Source of the DNA: Corynebacterium tuberculostearicum
GTDB taxonomy: Bacteria; Actinomycetota; Actinomycetes; Mycobacteriales; Mycobacteriaceae
Direction of reading: 5' to 3'
DNA length: 64,000 bases
Assembly: GCF_030503735.1 (NCBI RefSeq)
Contig: NZ_CP073096.1
Span: forward strand, 372,001-436,000
A model generated the notes under the pieces. The model saw only the letters and a program-made list of their open reading frames with translations. It did no database searches and was not told the origin of the DNA. The position numbers were made by a program, and so were the translations under genes. Of the stretch, positions 18,657-28,394 are shown piece by piece. Positions within the stretch are counted from its first letter, which is position 1. Each line of letters opens with the position of its first letter.

Positions 18657-18941
18657 ATGGCACTGGAAAGAATGACCGCTTTTGTCCATGGGCACGTTCA
18701 AGGCGTGGGCTTTCGGTGGTGGACGCGCTCCCGTGCCCTTGAGCTCGGCTTGAACGGGCATGCCACTAATCTGGCCGATGACCGGGTGCAGGTGGTAGCT
18801 GAAGGTCCGCGGGAGAAATGCGAGGAATTGCTAGGACTCCTCAATGAGCAGCCGAGTACGACCCGCCGCCCGGGAACGGTGGATCTGGTCGTCGAACAAT
18901 GGGCTGCCCCTAAGGGCGAATCTGGCTTCATCGAACGCTAA
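18657..18941 (+). CDS. acyP: Acylphosphatase
   Basis: Hydrolyses acyl phosphates such as acetyl phosphate or 1,3-bisphosphoglycerate. The 94-residue product has the family motif HGHVQGVGFRWWTRSRA with the catalytic Arg, and the catalytic Asn in HATNLADDRVQV, where most relatives have V-R-N-L. The start has GGGAGG six bases upstream. The gene occupies the usual actinobacterial position just before smc. Confidence 0.92.
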   Translation: MALERMTAFVHGHVQGVGFRWWTRSRALELGLNGHATNLADDRVQVVAEGPREKCEELLGLLNEQPSTTRRPGTVDLVVEQWAAPKGESGFIER

Positions 18942-19006
18942 CTCGCAGCACAAGCCCGCCCGACCGAATCTCGAGGCTCGGCTGGGCGGCTGCGTTCAAG
19001 GCTTGC

Positions 19007-19012
19007 TAAACT
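19007..19012 (+). promoter_or_regulatory. -10 element of smc
   Basis: TAAACT begins 13 bases before the smc ATG; no ribosome-binding site intervenes, which predicts a leaderless mRNA. Confidence 0.5.
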
Positions 19013-19019
19013 TACCCAA

Positions 19020-22000
19020 ATGCACCTGAAATCGCTGACGCTGAAAGGCTTCAAATCATTCGCGTCGGCGACGTCTCTGAAATTCGAGCCAGGAATTTGC
19101 GCCGTCGTCGGACCGAATGGCTCCGGCAAGTCCAATGTGGTCGACGCCCTGGCCTGGGTTATGGGTGAGGGAAGCGCCAAGACGCTGCGCGGTGGAAAGA
19201 TGCAGGACGTCATCTTTGCCGGCGCTGGTGACCGCAAAGCGCTGGGGCGCGCCGAGGTCACCCTGACCATTGATAATGCGGACGGTGCGCTGCCAATCGA
19301 ATACTCGGAAGTGTCGGTCACCCGCCGGATGTTCCGCGATGGCGCCAGCGAATACGAAATCAATGGCTCCAAAGCGCGCCTGATGGATATTCAGGAGCTG
19401 TTATCTGATTCCGGTATTGGCCGCGAGATGCACATTATCGTCGGCCAAGGCAAGCTTTCTGAGATCCTAGAATCGCGGCCTGAGGATCGGCGCTCGTATA
19501 TCGAAGAGGCTGCGGGTGTGCTCAAGCACCGCCGCCGCAAGGAAAAAGCGCAGCGCAAGCTCACCGGCATGCAGGCCAATTTGGATCGCCTGCAGGACCT
19601 TACTGATGAGTTGGGCAAGCAGCTCAAGCCTTTGGCCCGTCAGGCTGAGGCCGCGCAGCGCGCTGCCACTGTACAGGCTGATTTGCGTGACGCTCGCCTG
19701 CGGCTTGCCGGCGATAGGGTAGTGCGCCTGCGCAGCAAGTTTCAGGAGGCCGAGCGCGCGGCCGAGGTCCTAGCCGAGCAAGTAGAAGAAGTTACTGCGC
19801 AGCTAGAAGAGGCAACGGGTTCCCAGCTAGAAGTGGAAGCCCAGCTGGAGGAGATTAACCCCAAGGCGGATTCCGCCCAAAAGCTGTGGTTCGATCTATC
19901 CACGCTTTCCGAGCGCATTTCCGCCACCCAGCGCATCGCGGAGGAACGAGCGGCCAATGCCGGCGCCCAGGTGGCCTATTCTGGCCAGGACCCGGATGAC
20001 CTAGAGGCCCGTGCTGCCCACGCGGACGAAGAGCATGCGGAGCTTCTCGCCGCGGCAGAGGAAGCTGCGGAGCGCTTGGAGGCTATCCGCGAGGAGGTAG
20101 CAGAGCGTCGTGAGGCATTCGAGGCCGCTGAGCGCGAGCACATGGCGCAGCTGCGTGCTATTGCGGATAGGCGTGAGGGCGTCGTCCGCCTCATCGCCGC
20201 AGAAGAAAAGGCGGCAGGCCAGGTAACTTCGGTAGAAGAGGAGCTGGCGCGTCAAGAGGAGACTTTGACTTCTACCAAGCAGCGCACCCAAGCTGCCCAG
20301 GCGGAAGCCGATGAGGTAGCGGATAAGTTGCAGTCTTTGGCCGGTGAGCGTGAGCCGCTCGAGGAAGCCCATGTGCGAGCGGCCAGTGAATCGGGTGCGG
20401 CCGATAAGCGTTTGGAGCAGCTACGCGATGAGCAGCGCGAGCGCGAGCGCGCCGTCTACACGTTGCGCTCCCGCATCGATACCTTGGCTCAAACTGCGCC
20501 GGAAAAGATTGAGGTCGGCGAGCATTTCCAACCGTTGGCCGAGTTCATTACCACCAAGTACGAGACCGCGGTAGCTGCCGCGTTGGGTGCTTTTGCAGAG
20601 GCCCAGGCGGGCGAGATTTCTGCCCAGCTGATTGCGGACTTGGAAAAGGGCACGCGCTCTGCGCTTATCGACGTCTCCGTGGCCGCCCCTTCCTCTTCCT
20701 GGCGCGTGGATGCGACTTTGCCCGCAGGCACCTCGTGGTTGCTCGACCACATTGCGGTGGTTCCAGAGGTATCCGCCGCGCTGCACCGCCTCCTTGCGGA
20801 TGTCGTGCTCGTCTCCGATGTCGCGGAGGCGAAAAAGCTGGTGGCCGAGGACCCCCGCCTGCGTGCGGTCACCGAATCCGGCGTGGTGCTGGGTGAAGGT
20901 TGGGTAGAAGTGGGTACCGGTGCTTCGTCCACCGTTGAGGTTTCCGCCCGCATCGCGGAGGCAGAGGAGCAGTTGGAATCTGCCACGCAGGAGCTGGAAG
21001 AACTATCGGGCACGCTTGAGGGCGCGAAGATCGCGGCGGAGGATGCCCGAGTGACTGCAGCCTCGGCAAAGGCCGCCTTGCGCGAGCACGATACTGAAGT
21101 TGATGCGTGGAAGCGCGATCACCAGCGCCTGCTCAAGCAATACGAGGCCAATAAGAATGAGCACGAGAAGGCCGCGGCGCGCGCGACCGAGATCGAGGTT
21201 AAGCTGACCGAGGCCCGCACGCAGCTTGCCGACGCCCGCGATAGGCTTGCCCGCGTCGATGCGGACGAGCAGCCAGATGAGCCGTCGTCGGCGGAGCGCG
21301 ACGAAGCCTCGGCAGCACTAGAGCAGGTTAAATCGATGGAAATGGAGGCGCAGGTTGCCGCCCGCTCCGCCCAAGACCACGTGGGTCAGGTAGCCGGGAA
21401 GGGCGAGGCGTTGCGTCGACAAGCGCAGCATGAACGCCAAGCCAAGGCCCGCCATGAGCAGGCTATGGCGCGGCGCAAAGCCCAGGGAGAATTGGCCGGC
21501 GCGGTGGCTAAGCATTCACGTGACTTAGCCGCACGCGCCACGCAGTTGCTAGAGCGCGCGACCGCTGAGCGCGATGACTACTTTGCACAGCGCACCTCCT
21601 TGAACTCGCACCTTCAGCAAGCAAAGCAACAGGTCTCGGCAGCCCGGCAGCAGCTGGACCGGCTGACCAACCGCGCCCATGATTCTGAAATCGCTCGCTC
21701 CCAGGCACAGGTGCGTGTGGACGAAGCAGAAGCCAAGATCGTAGAGCAGCTGGGCATTGCCATCTCGGACTTATTGCAGGACTACACTCCAGGCGAAGAT
21801 TTCGACCGCGGGGCGGAAAACGCGCGCTTGAAGCAAGCAGAAAAAGACCTCAATTCACTAGGCAAGGTCAATCCGCTCGCGCTGGAAGAATACAAGGCTT
21901 TGGAGGAGCGCTATTCCTTCCTCTCTACTCAGTTGGAGGATGTCATCCAAGCCCGCAAGGATCTGGCGGGCGTTATCGAAGATGTAGACGCGCAGATTTT

Positions 22001-22541
22001 GCAACTGTTTACCGATGCGTGGCACGACGTCGAAGCAGAATTTCCTAAGGTTTTCCAGACCCTTTTCCCCGGTGGCGAGGGGCGGCTTATCCTCACAGAG
22101 CCGGAGGACATGCTCACCACTGGCATCGAGGTGGAAGCGCGCCCACCGGGCAAGAAAGTCAAGCGCCTGTCCTTGCTATCTGGTGGCGAGAAGTCGCTTA
22201 CTGCGCTTGCGATGTTGGTAGCCATCTTCCGCGCCCGCCCCAGCCCGTTCTATGTCATGGACGAGGTTGAGGCAGCGCTTGATGACGTCAACCTGCGCCG
22301 TCTCATTGCCCTCTTCGAAGAGCTGCGGAAAGACTCGCAGCTAATCGTCATTACGCACCAAAAGCCGACCATGGATGTGGCCAATGTCCTCTATGGCGTG
22401 ACCATGCGCGGAGATGGCGTAACTCGTGTGATTTCGCAGCGCATGAATCCTGCCGGTAGCGCTCCTGGAACGGAGCAAGCCAGCGAGGATGCCACTCGCT
22501 TGGGCGTGGATGCTCCCCGTGGTGACGAGGCGGGGAAGTAG
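19020..22541 (+). CDS. smc: Chromosome segregation ATPase SMC
   Basis: Core ATPase of the Smc-ScpAB condensin, loaded near parS sites to align chromosome arms. The 1173-residue product has the Walker A GPNGSGKSNVVDAL near 32-39 and a first coiled coil from about 170 to 490. The hinge spans roughly 500-650 (KIEVGEHFQPLAEFI to GEGWVEVGTGA), with a second coiled coil to about 1000. The C-terminal head carries the ABC signature LLSGGEKSLTALAML and Walker B PFYVMDEVEAALDD. Length is normal. The coiled coils are exceptionally rich in Ala/Glu, explaining the low-complexity DNA here. The start is the ATG at the predicted transcription start. Confidence 0.97.
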   Translation: MHLKSLTLKGFKSFASATSLKFEPGICAVVGPNGSGKSNVVDALAWVMGEGSAKTLRGGKMQDVIFAGAGDRKALGRAEVTLTIDNADGALPIEYSEVSVTRRMFRDGASEYEINGSKARLMDIQELLSDSGIGREMHIIVGQGKLSEILESRPEDRRSYIEEAAGVLKHRRRKEKAQRKLTGMQANLDRLQDLTDELGKQLKPLARQAEAAQRAATVQADLRDARLRLAGDRVVRLRSKFQEAERAAEVLAEQVEEVTAQLEEATGSQLEVEAQLEEINPKADSAQKLWFDLSTLSERISATQRIAEERAANAGAQVAYSGQDPDDLEARAAHADEEHAELLAAAEEAAERLEAIREEVAERREAFEAAEREHMAQLRAIADRREGVVRLIAAEEKAAGQVTSVEEELARQEETLTSTKQRTQAAQAEADEVADKLQSLAGEREPLEEAHVRAASESGAADKRLEQLRDEQRERERAVYTLRSRIDTLAQTAPEKIEVGEHFQPLAEFITTKYETAVAAALGAFAEAQAGEISAQLIADLEKGTRSALIDVSVAAPSSSWRVDATLPAGTSWLLDHIAVVPEVSAALHRLLADVVLVSDVAEAKKLVAEDPRLRAVTESGVVLGEGWVEVGTGASSTVEVSARIAEAEEQLESATQELEELSGTLEGAKIAAEDARVTAASAKAALREHDTEVDAWKRDHQRLLKQYEANKNEHEKAAARATEIEVKLTEARTQLADARDRLARVDADEQPDEPSSAERDEASAALEQVKSMEMEAQVAARSAQDHVGQVAGKGEALRRQAQHERQAKARHEQAMARRKAQGELAGAVAKHSRDLAARATQLLERATAERDDYFAQRTSLNSHLQQAKQQVSAARQQLDRLTNRAHDSEIARSQAQVRVDEAEAKIVEQLGIAISDLLQDYTPGEDFDRGAENARLKQAEKDLNSLGKVNPLALEEYKALEERYSFLSTQLEDVIQARKDLAGVIEDVDAQILQLFTDAWHDVEAEFPKVFQTLFPGGEGRLILTEPEDMLTTGIEVEARPPGKKVKRLSLLSGGEKSLTALAMLVAIFRARPSPFYVMDEVEAALDDVNLRRLIALFEELRKDSQLIVITHQKPTMDVANVLYGVTMRGDGVTRVISQRMNPAGSAPGTEQASEDATRLGVDAPRGDEAGK

Positions 22542-22630
22542 CCTGGGCTCGTCGACTTCCCGCAGAAATCCTTCCGCTATAGGAGGGGGTTTGGCGTGCC
22601 GCGAGCTGAGAAGACTGGCACTATAGAGGC

Positions 22631-24568
22631 ATGAATTCTTTATGGTTATGGATCGGCATTGCGATCGTCGTCATCGTGCTGATTATTCTTTTCGTAGTAA
22701 TCGGCAAAAAGCGCGGCGACGCCAAAAAGGTGTCCTTTGATAAGCCTGCTGAGGAAGAACCGAAGCAGCTGACCCAGGAGCAAAAGTCCGGCAACTATCA
22801 AGCCAAGTCCGGCTTTAACTTCGCTCCTGCTGGCGGCGCTAAGGAAGCGCAGAAAGCCCCGGTTCAGGCGGACAAGTCAGCTCAAGCGCAGCAGGCAGCG
22901 AAGACAGAGCCGAATGCTACAGACATCGCCAACGAGCAGCTCAGCGGCAAGACCTCACAGTCTAAGGAAAAGCCGCAGGCACAGGCTAAGCCACAGTCTG
23001 CTCAGCCCACGACTGATGCCGCGGCAAACAAGCCCGTGGCTGACAAGCCTATGGCAGACAAGTCTGTGGCAGAGGAACCAGAAACCAAGCCAGCACCTCA
23101 GCAGGGGAAGCCGGCGAAGACCGACAAGCCGGCAGAGCCTACTAAGCAGGACCAGGCCCAAGCGCCAGCGGAGGAGAAGAAGCAAGCGGCAGAATCTTCC
23201 GCTGATAAGACAGAAAAACCACAGTCCAAGGGAACTGGCGCTGCGGCCGCGGCGACGACTGCTGGCGCGGCAGGCGTAGCGGGTGCGGCAGCTGGGGCGT
23301 CTGAAAGCGAAGAATCGCACGCGGACCGTGCCCCGGAAGCGGCTGGACAGCCAGAAGCTGCACCTAAGCCGGAAGAGCCGGCAGCTGCCGAAAAGGCAAA
23401 AGAGCCGGAAGACGTTGTCTCCGTGGAGAATGCCGAGGTAGAAGAGGAGTCCCCAGTCTTCGACGAGGTTGTTGAAGACAATGATGCGGAAGACATCGAG
23501 GAGCGGGTGGACGACCGCGAGGAAGCCCAAGAAGCCGCAGCTGCTGCCGAGGCACAAACCGGTGCAGCCGAAGCCGCCAAGGAACAGACCGAAGTTCCAA
23601 CAGGCGAACCTGCCCCAGCACCAGCTCCGCAGGATGATATCGCACCCGCCGGTGGGCGTCTTGGCCGTTTGCGCGGGCGCCTTTCGCGCTCGCAAAATGC
23701 CATCGGCCAAGGGCTCATGGGAATTTTGTCCGCAGGCGATTTGGATGAGGAAGCCTGGGAGGAAGTCGAAGATACGCTCATCATGGCGGATTTGGGCACC
23801 AAGTCCACGATGAAGGTGACTGACTCCCTGCGCGAGAAGATTGCAGAGCGCGGCGTTTCCAGCGAGGATGAAGCCCGTGCCATGCTGCGTGAATGCCTGA
23901 TTGAAGCAGGCCACCCAGAGATGGATCGCTCCATTAAGGCCATGCCGAATGAGGGCAAGCCAGCAATCGTAATGGTCGTGGGTGTCAATGGCACCGGCAA
24001 GACCACAACCACCGGCAAGCTTGCTCGCGTGCTAGTAGCCATGGGCCATAAGGTCCTTTTGGGCGCGGCCGATACTTTCCGAGCTGCGGCCGCTGATCAG
24101 CTTGAGACGTGGGGCCGCAGAGTTGGCGCCGATACCGTGCGCGGCAAGGAAGGCGCTGACCCAGCATCGGTAGCCTTCGATGCGGTAGCAACCGGCGTGG
24201 AACAGCAAGTAGATGTGGTCTTGGTCGACACCGCAGGCCGGCTCCATACCTCCACGGACTTGATGGACCAGCTAGGCAAGGTCAAGCGCGTGGTAGAAAA
24301 GAAGACTGATGTGGACGAGGTCCTGCTGGTATTGGATGCCACGGTGGGGCAGAATGGCCTTACGCAGGCACGAATCTTCCGCGAGGTAGTAGATATCACC
24401 GGTGTGGTTCTCACCAAGCTGGACGGCACCGCTAAGGGCGGAATCGTCTTCCAGGTACAAGAAGAATTGGGTGTTCCAGTCAAGCTTGTGGGCTTGGGCG
24501 AAGGCGCCGATGATCTCGCGCCATTCGAAGTTGAAGGCTTCGTCGACGCTCTGTTGGGCGAGAAGTAG
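22631..24568 (+). CDS. ftsY: Signal recognition particle receptor FtsY
   Basis: Membrane receptor GTPase that docks SRP-ribosome complexes at the translocon. The 645-residue protein starts with a membrane segment (about 3-24, LWLWIGIAIVVIVLIILFVV). A linker of about 310 residues rich in Ala, Pro, Lys, Glu and Gln follows, and then the NG domain from about 340. GTPase motifs are GVNGTGKTTTTGKLA, DTFRAAAADQLETW, VDTAGRLHT and TKLDGTAKGG. The N-terminal anchor is common in actinobacterial FtsY; the linker is long. It lies next to smc as in related genomes. Confidence 0.96.
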   Translation: MNSLWLWIGIAIVVIVLIILFVVIGKKRGDAKKVSFDKPAEEEPKQLTQEQKSGNYQAKSGFNFAPAGGAKEAQKAPVQADKSAQAQQAAKTEPNATDIANEQLSGKTSQSKEKPQAQAKPQSAQPTTDAAANKPVADKPMADKSVAEEPETKPAPQQGKPAKTDKPAEPTKQDQAQAPAEEKKQAAESSADKTEKPQSKGTGAAAAATTAGAAGVAGAAAGASESEESHADRAPEAAGQPEAAPKPEEPAAAEKAKEPEDVVSVENAEVEEESPVFDEVVEDNDAEDIEERVDDREEAQEAAAAAEAQTGAAEAAKEQTEVPTGEPAPAPAPQDDIAPAGGRLGRLRGRLSRSQNAIGQGLMGILSAGDLDEEAWEEVEDTLIMADLGTKSTMKVTDSLREKIAERGVSSEDEARAMLRECLIEAGHPEMDRSIKAMPNEGKPAIVMVVGVNGTGKTTTTGKLARVLVAMGHKVLLGAADTFRAAAADQLETWGRRVGADTVRGKEGADPASVAFDAVATGVEQQVDVVLVDTAGRLHTSTDLMDQLGKVKRVVEKKTDVDEVLLVLDATVGQNGLTQARIFREVVDITGVVLTKLDGTAKGGIVFQVQEELGVPVKLVGLGEGADDLAPFEVEGFVDALLGEK

Positions 24569-24582
24569 CAGCCAACCTTGCA

Positions 24583-24636
24583 ACTCCCCCTGCATATCGG
24601 GTGTCACGTACGTGCGCCACGGTGTGCTGGGGGAGT
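24583..24636 (+). terminator. Probable terminator of ftsY
   Basis: ACTCCCCC at 24583-24590 pairs with GGGGGAGT at 24629-24636. The long interior can fold further around CACGTACGTG. A modest CCTTCGTTTTC tract follows. Confidence 0.55.
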
Positions 24637-24885
24637 CCTTCGTTTTCATGGGCGAGTTATAGCGTGCAACAATCTCGCGAATTCTTTTCGCTCTCATCTC
24701 GCTGTCGGTTCGCAGACTATGTAAAAAGTCCTATGCAATTGGCGCGGGAATAAGTCCTGCTAAACGCCTGTGAACTCTCTGCCTGCGAGCGTAATTGTGG
24801 CGGTTGTGCTTGCCTTTTATGAAACGGAAGGGATTGCTGCAATGTGGTTCGGCCTTTGCGGGAGTGGTAGCCTGAAAGGGCTGTA

Positions 24886-24908
24886 TTTAATGCGAAATTC
24901 GCATTAAA
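24886..24908. promoter_or_regulatory. Perfect 23-bp palindrome upstream of mrpA
   Basis: TTTAATGCGAA (24886-24896) and TTCGCATTAAA (24898-24908) are exact reverse complements around one A. It ends 31 bases before the mrpA GTG. Its AT-rich ends, odd central base and position suit a dimeric repressor site better than a terminator. Confidence 0.65.
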
Positions 24909-24939
24909 CCTAGACCAAGGTTCGTGAGGCAAGTATTCC

Positions 24940-27918
24940 GTGACGCTACTTTATGCAGTCCTCCTCGCGGCGCTGGCAGTGATCTTGGCACCAGTAACCG
25001 TGAAGGTTATTGACCGGAAGGCAGGCTATCCACTAGCTGGCTTTTTTCTTATTGCGGCGGTCCTTATTGCCAAGGAGTTTCCTGCCATTGCAGCCGGGGA
25101 AGAATTAAGTTTCCACGCCACTTGGGTGCGTGATTTCATCGCACCGGGCGTCGACGTAAGTTTTGCTCTCCGCGGAGACGCGTTGAGTATCTTTTTCGCC
25201 ATGCTGGCGCTGGTCATCGGTGCCGTCGTCTTTACATATTCGGCAGCCTACCTGCCCAAGAATGAAGGCAACACCAGCTTCTATACCCTGATGACAGCCT
25301 TTACGCTGTCCATTTTGTTGCTGGTTTTGGCCAATGACGTTGTGGTTTTGTTCCTCGCCTGGGAGCTTGTCTCCTTGGCTTCCTTTATGTTGATTGCGCG
25401 CTCCGGTTCGGGCGGCGAAGCAGGCTCGCAGCGCACGTTGATCCTGACCTTCATTGGTGGATTGACCCTGCTGACTGCCTTGGGCATTGCTGCGACGGTG
25501 ACCGGTTCGACTACCGTATCTGCCATCTTGGCGTCCCCAGTATGGACGGAACGCCCAGGGGTAACGGCGGCCGTAGCCGTTTTGATCGCCGCGTCTGCCT
25601 TTACTAAGTCGGCGCAGTTCCCATTCCACTTCTGGCTACCTGAGGCTATGGCCGCCGCGACCCCGGTCTCGGCCTTTCTTCACGCAGCGGCAGTGGTCAA
25701 GGCGGGTGTGTACCTGCTGATTCGTTTCTCCGCCATTTTCCACGATGTGGCGGTGTGGAATTGGTTGCTCATTGTTGTAGGCATGGGCACCGCGGTGATG
25801 TCCGCGGTATTTGCAGTGCAAAAGACGGACCTGAAGAAACTAACGGCATATTCCACTGTCTCCCATCTGGGTTGGATTGTTGCCACAATTGGTGTGGGTA
25901 CGCCGTTTGCTATTGCCGCGGCTCTGGTCCATACCTTGGCGCACGCACTATTTAAGTCCTCGCTGTTTATGCTCATTGGCGTCATCGACCACGAGGCTGG
26001 GTCGCGCGATATTCGCCGCCTAGGACCACTGTGGAATAAGATGCCGTGGACATTTGGCTCCGTAGTAATTGGTGCGGCCTCGATGGCTGCGGTGCCACCG
26101 CTTCTGGGCTTTGTGTCCAAAGAGGGAATGCTCACGGCGTTTGAGGACGCCCCGATTGGCAGCGCGGGCCAGGTAATCCTGCTCATCGTTGCTGGCATCG
26201 GTGCCTTTTTCACCTTTACTTACTCCGCAAAGATTGTCTTCGGCGCATTCTTTGACGGACCTCGCGACATGGAACATGTCCATGAAGCCCCCGTGTCGCT
26301 CTGGCTGCCCGCCGCTTTGCCGGGCTTTATGTCCCTGCCGCTGGTATTTGTGCTCGGGCTCTTTGATGCCCCGATTGATGATGCAGTGGCTGCCGTGGGA
26401 TTGGAGCATCATTCGCACCTTGCCCTCTGGCACGGGTTCAACGTTCCTTTCCTTATCTCGCTAGTGGTCCTCATCGTCGGTATTGCCGGTATCTTTGCCC
26501 GCAAGAAGATGTGGGCAAGCTTTGAAGCTCACGAGTTCATGCCGCGCAGCGGCAATGATTTGCTGTATTCACTGATGAAGGGTTGCTCCCAGTTGGGGCG
26601 CGTTCTGGGCAAGATGTCCGATTCGCATAATCCATCCCGTCATATGCTGCCGATTGTCATTTTGATTATCGTGCTGGCAGCTACCACCCTCATTCGCGAT
26701 GGCGTCGACGGCGTAGCACTGCAGCCACGGGTGGCTGGTCTGGATAACCCATGGGACTTGCTGCCACTGGGCATCATCGCCCTAGCGATGTTTGGTCTGG
26801 TGCGCACCCAGAACCGCTTGACCGGTGCCATCATGATTGGCATTGCCGGCTCGGGCGTGACCTTGCAGATGTTCCTGCTTGGCGCACCTGACGTGGCGCT
26901 GACGCAGTTTATGGTGGAGGCCCTGTCCGTCATCGTCATGATGATGGTGCTGCGCTACCTGCCAGAAACCTTCCAGCCGGTGAAGAACAAATCCCGAAAG
27001 ACCGGCTCCATCGTCATTGCGGTCTTGGCCGGTGTGGCTGCGTTCCTAGGTGTGTGGGGACTCATGGGCCGACACGAGCGCTCCGATTTGGCCATGTGGT
27101 ACCTGGACAATGCTCCGGACATCACCGGCGGCGACAATGTTGTCGCTACTATCATCGTGGAGTTCCGTGCACTCGATACCTTGGGCGAGCTTTCCGTACT
27201 GGGCATGGCTGCGGTGGTTATTGCAGCAATCACTACAACGTTGCCGCGGTTCCCGTTCAAGTCGGGTACACGCCCAGCGCCGTTTGGCCAGTCCCAGCTG
27301 AACTCCGTGCCATTGCGCAAGGGCGTGCACGTTGTTATCCCGCTGTTGGTCATTATGTCCGTCATCGTTTTCTTCCGCGGGCACAATGCCTCCGGCGGCG
27401 GCTTCCCCGCGGCGCTGATCATGGGTGCAGCAATCGGGCTTATCTATCTGTCCCGTGGCTCTGATGAAATTGTTTTCGGCCGCATGACTCCGATTCGCCT
27501 GACCGGTATCGGCATCATCACCGCCTTGATCGCCGGCTTTGTAGGCTACTTGCACCACGGCATTGGCAATGGTGGCTTCCTGGCTGCAATCCATGCCGAA
27601 GCCTTTGGCCAACACTGGACCACCTCTCTCATCTTCGACTTGGGCATCTACCTAGCGGTGTTGGGTATGTTGACTATGGCGATTAACGCATTGGGCGGTT
27701 ACCTGCGCCCAGGAACGGAGCGTGAATTCTTGCCATGGGTTCATGATGATGATTCCGCGCTGCCGACGACTCCACGCATTTCCCTTGAAGACGTCGACGA
27801 TCCGTACCCCGATCCGATCAACCCTTCGACCGATCCGTTGGCCTTGCTGACGCCTTCGGAAGCAAAGACGAAGAGGAAGAGTAAGCGCTCCGCGGCTATC
27901 CGGGGAGGGGAGAAGTAA
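24940..27918 (+). CDS. mrpA: Mrp-type cation/proton antiporter subunit A fused to B domain
   Basis: Largest subunit of the multisubunit Na+(K+)/H+ antiporter, related to complex I NuoL. The GTG start at 24940 (GAGG upstream) gives 992 residues with over twenty membrane segments. The antiporter core (about 70-420) contains HFWLPEAMAAATPVSAFLHAAAVVKAG. The C-terminal third carries the MnhB-type domain, seen as FFRGHNASGGGFPAALIMGAAIG near 810-830. A charged tail ends the protein. No separate mrpB gene follows, so the fusion explains a six-gene operon. The stop overlaps the mrpC start by one base (TAATG). Confidence 0.94.
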   Translation: MTLLYAVLLAALAVILAPVTVKVIDRKAGYPLAGFFLIAAVLIAKEFPAIAAGEELSFHATWVRDFIAPGVDVSFALRGDALSIFFAMLALVIGAVVFTYSAAYLPKNEGNTSFYTLMTAFTLSILLLVLANDVVVLFLAWELVSLASFMLIARSGSGGEAGSQRTLILTFIGGLTLLTALGIAATVTGSTTVSAILASPVWTERPGVTAAVAVLIAASAFTKSAQFPFHFWLPEAMAAATPVSAFLHAAAVVKAGVYLLIRFSAIFHDVAVWNWLLIVVGMGTAVMSAVFAVQKTDLKKLTAYSTVSHLGWIVATIGVGTPFAIAAALVHTLAHALFKSSLFMLIGVIDHEAGSRDIRRLGPLWNKMPWTFGSVVIGAASMAAVPPLLGFVSKEGMLTAFEDAPIGSAGQVILLIVAGIGAFFTFTYSAKIVFGAFFDGPRDMEHVHEAPVSLWLPAALPGFMSLPLVFVLGLFDAPIDDAVAAVGLEHHSHLALWHGFNVPFLISLVVLIVGIAGIFARKKMWASFEAHEFMPRSGNDLLYSLMKGCSQLGRVLGKMSDSHNPSRHMLPIVILIIVLAATTLIRDGVDGVALQPRVAGLDNPWDLLPLGIIALAMFGLVRTQNRLTGAIMIGIAGSGVTLQMFLLGAPDVALTQFMVEALSVIVMMMVLRYLPETFQPVKNKSRKTGSIVIAVLAGVAAFLGVWGLMGRHERSDLAMWYLDNAPDITGGDNVVATIIVEFRALDTLGELSVLGMAAVVIAAITTTLPRFPFKSGTRPAPFGQSQLNSVPLRKGVHVVIPLLVIMSVIVFFRGHNASGGGFPAALIMGAAIGLIYLSRGSDEIVFGRMTPIRLTGIGIITALIAGFVGYLHHGIGNGGFLAAIHAEAFGQHWTTSLIFDLGIYLAVLGMLTMAINALGGYLRPGTEREFLPWVHDDDSALPTTPRISLEDVDDPYPDPINPSTDPLALLTPSEAKTKRKSKRSAAIRGGEK

Positions 27919-28394
27919 TGATCCTTGCATTGACTATTGCTTTGCTCATCGGTAGTGCTGTCTATCTCATCCAGCAGCGCGGCTTGGTACGCATCGTGCT
28001 GGGCATGATGGCTTTTGGCCACGGTGCCAACCTGATGCTGCTGGCTACGGGCGTGTATTCCTACCGCGGAGAGTCCTTCCCATCTCAGGTTCCGCACGAT
28101 CAGATGGCCGACCCGCTGCCGCAGGCCTTCGTGCTGACCGCCGTTGTTATTTCCATGGCAACCTCGACCATCTTGTTGACGATGGCGGCCATGGGCAAGA
28201 ACGACGACACCGATGTGGTGGAACCAGTTGATGACAACACCATCGACCATGCCTTTTCGACCTTGGGACGCGACGCCCAAAATCGCCAAATTTTGGAGGA
28301 TTCCACCAATCAGCTTGACCGAATTGGTCAGGTGGACCACAACACTCCCGTTGCAGAACGCGGCGCAACTGAACAGAAGGAGGATGACAAATAA
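27918..28394 (+). CDS. mrpC: Mrp antiporter subunit C
   Basis: NuoK-like membrane subunit of the Mrp complex. The 158-residue product has three membrane segments in its first 95 residues. It contains the family motif RGLVRIVLGMMAFGHGANLMLL and the DPLPQAFVLTAVVISMATSTILL segment. The remaining 60 residues form a hydrophilic acidic tail (DDTDVVEPVDDNTIDHAF) longer than in many homologues. The start shares one base with the mrpA stop and the stop shares one base with the mrpD start, so translation is coupled. Confidence 0.93.
   Translation: MILALTIALLIGSAVYLIQQRGLVRIVLGMMAFGHGANLMLLATGVYSYRGESFPSQVPHDQMADPLPQAFVLTAVVISMATSTILLTMAAMGKNDDTDVVEPVDDNTIDHAFSTLGRDAQNRQILEDSTNQLDRIGQVDHNTPVAERGATEQKEDDK

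Larger units (their letters stand above)
24569..24939. other. Intergenic region ftsY-mrpA
   Basis: 371 bases without a convincing gene. It holds a terminator-like hairpin near the ftsY end (24583-24636) and a perfect 23-base dyad near the mrpA start (24886-24908). The AT-rich stretch between them probably carries the mrp promoter, but I could not pick a clear -35/-10 pair. Confidence 0.6.

Noticed and set aside
22955..24042. Two long open frames antisense to ftsY
   Set aside because: They reflect the Ala/Pro/Lys/Glu-rich linker of FtsY read backwards (Cys/Leu/Arg-rich or Ser/Ala-rich); there is no start signal or recognisable motif.
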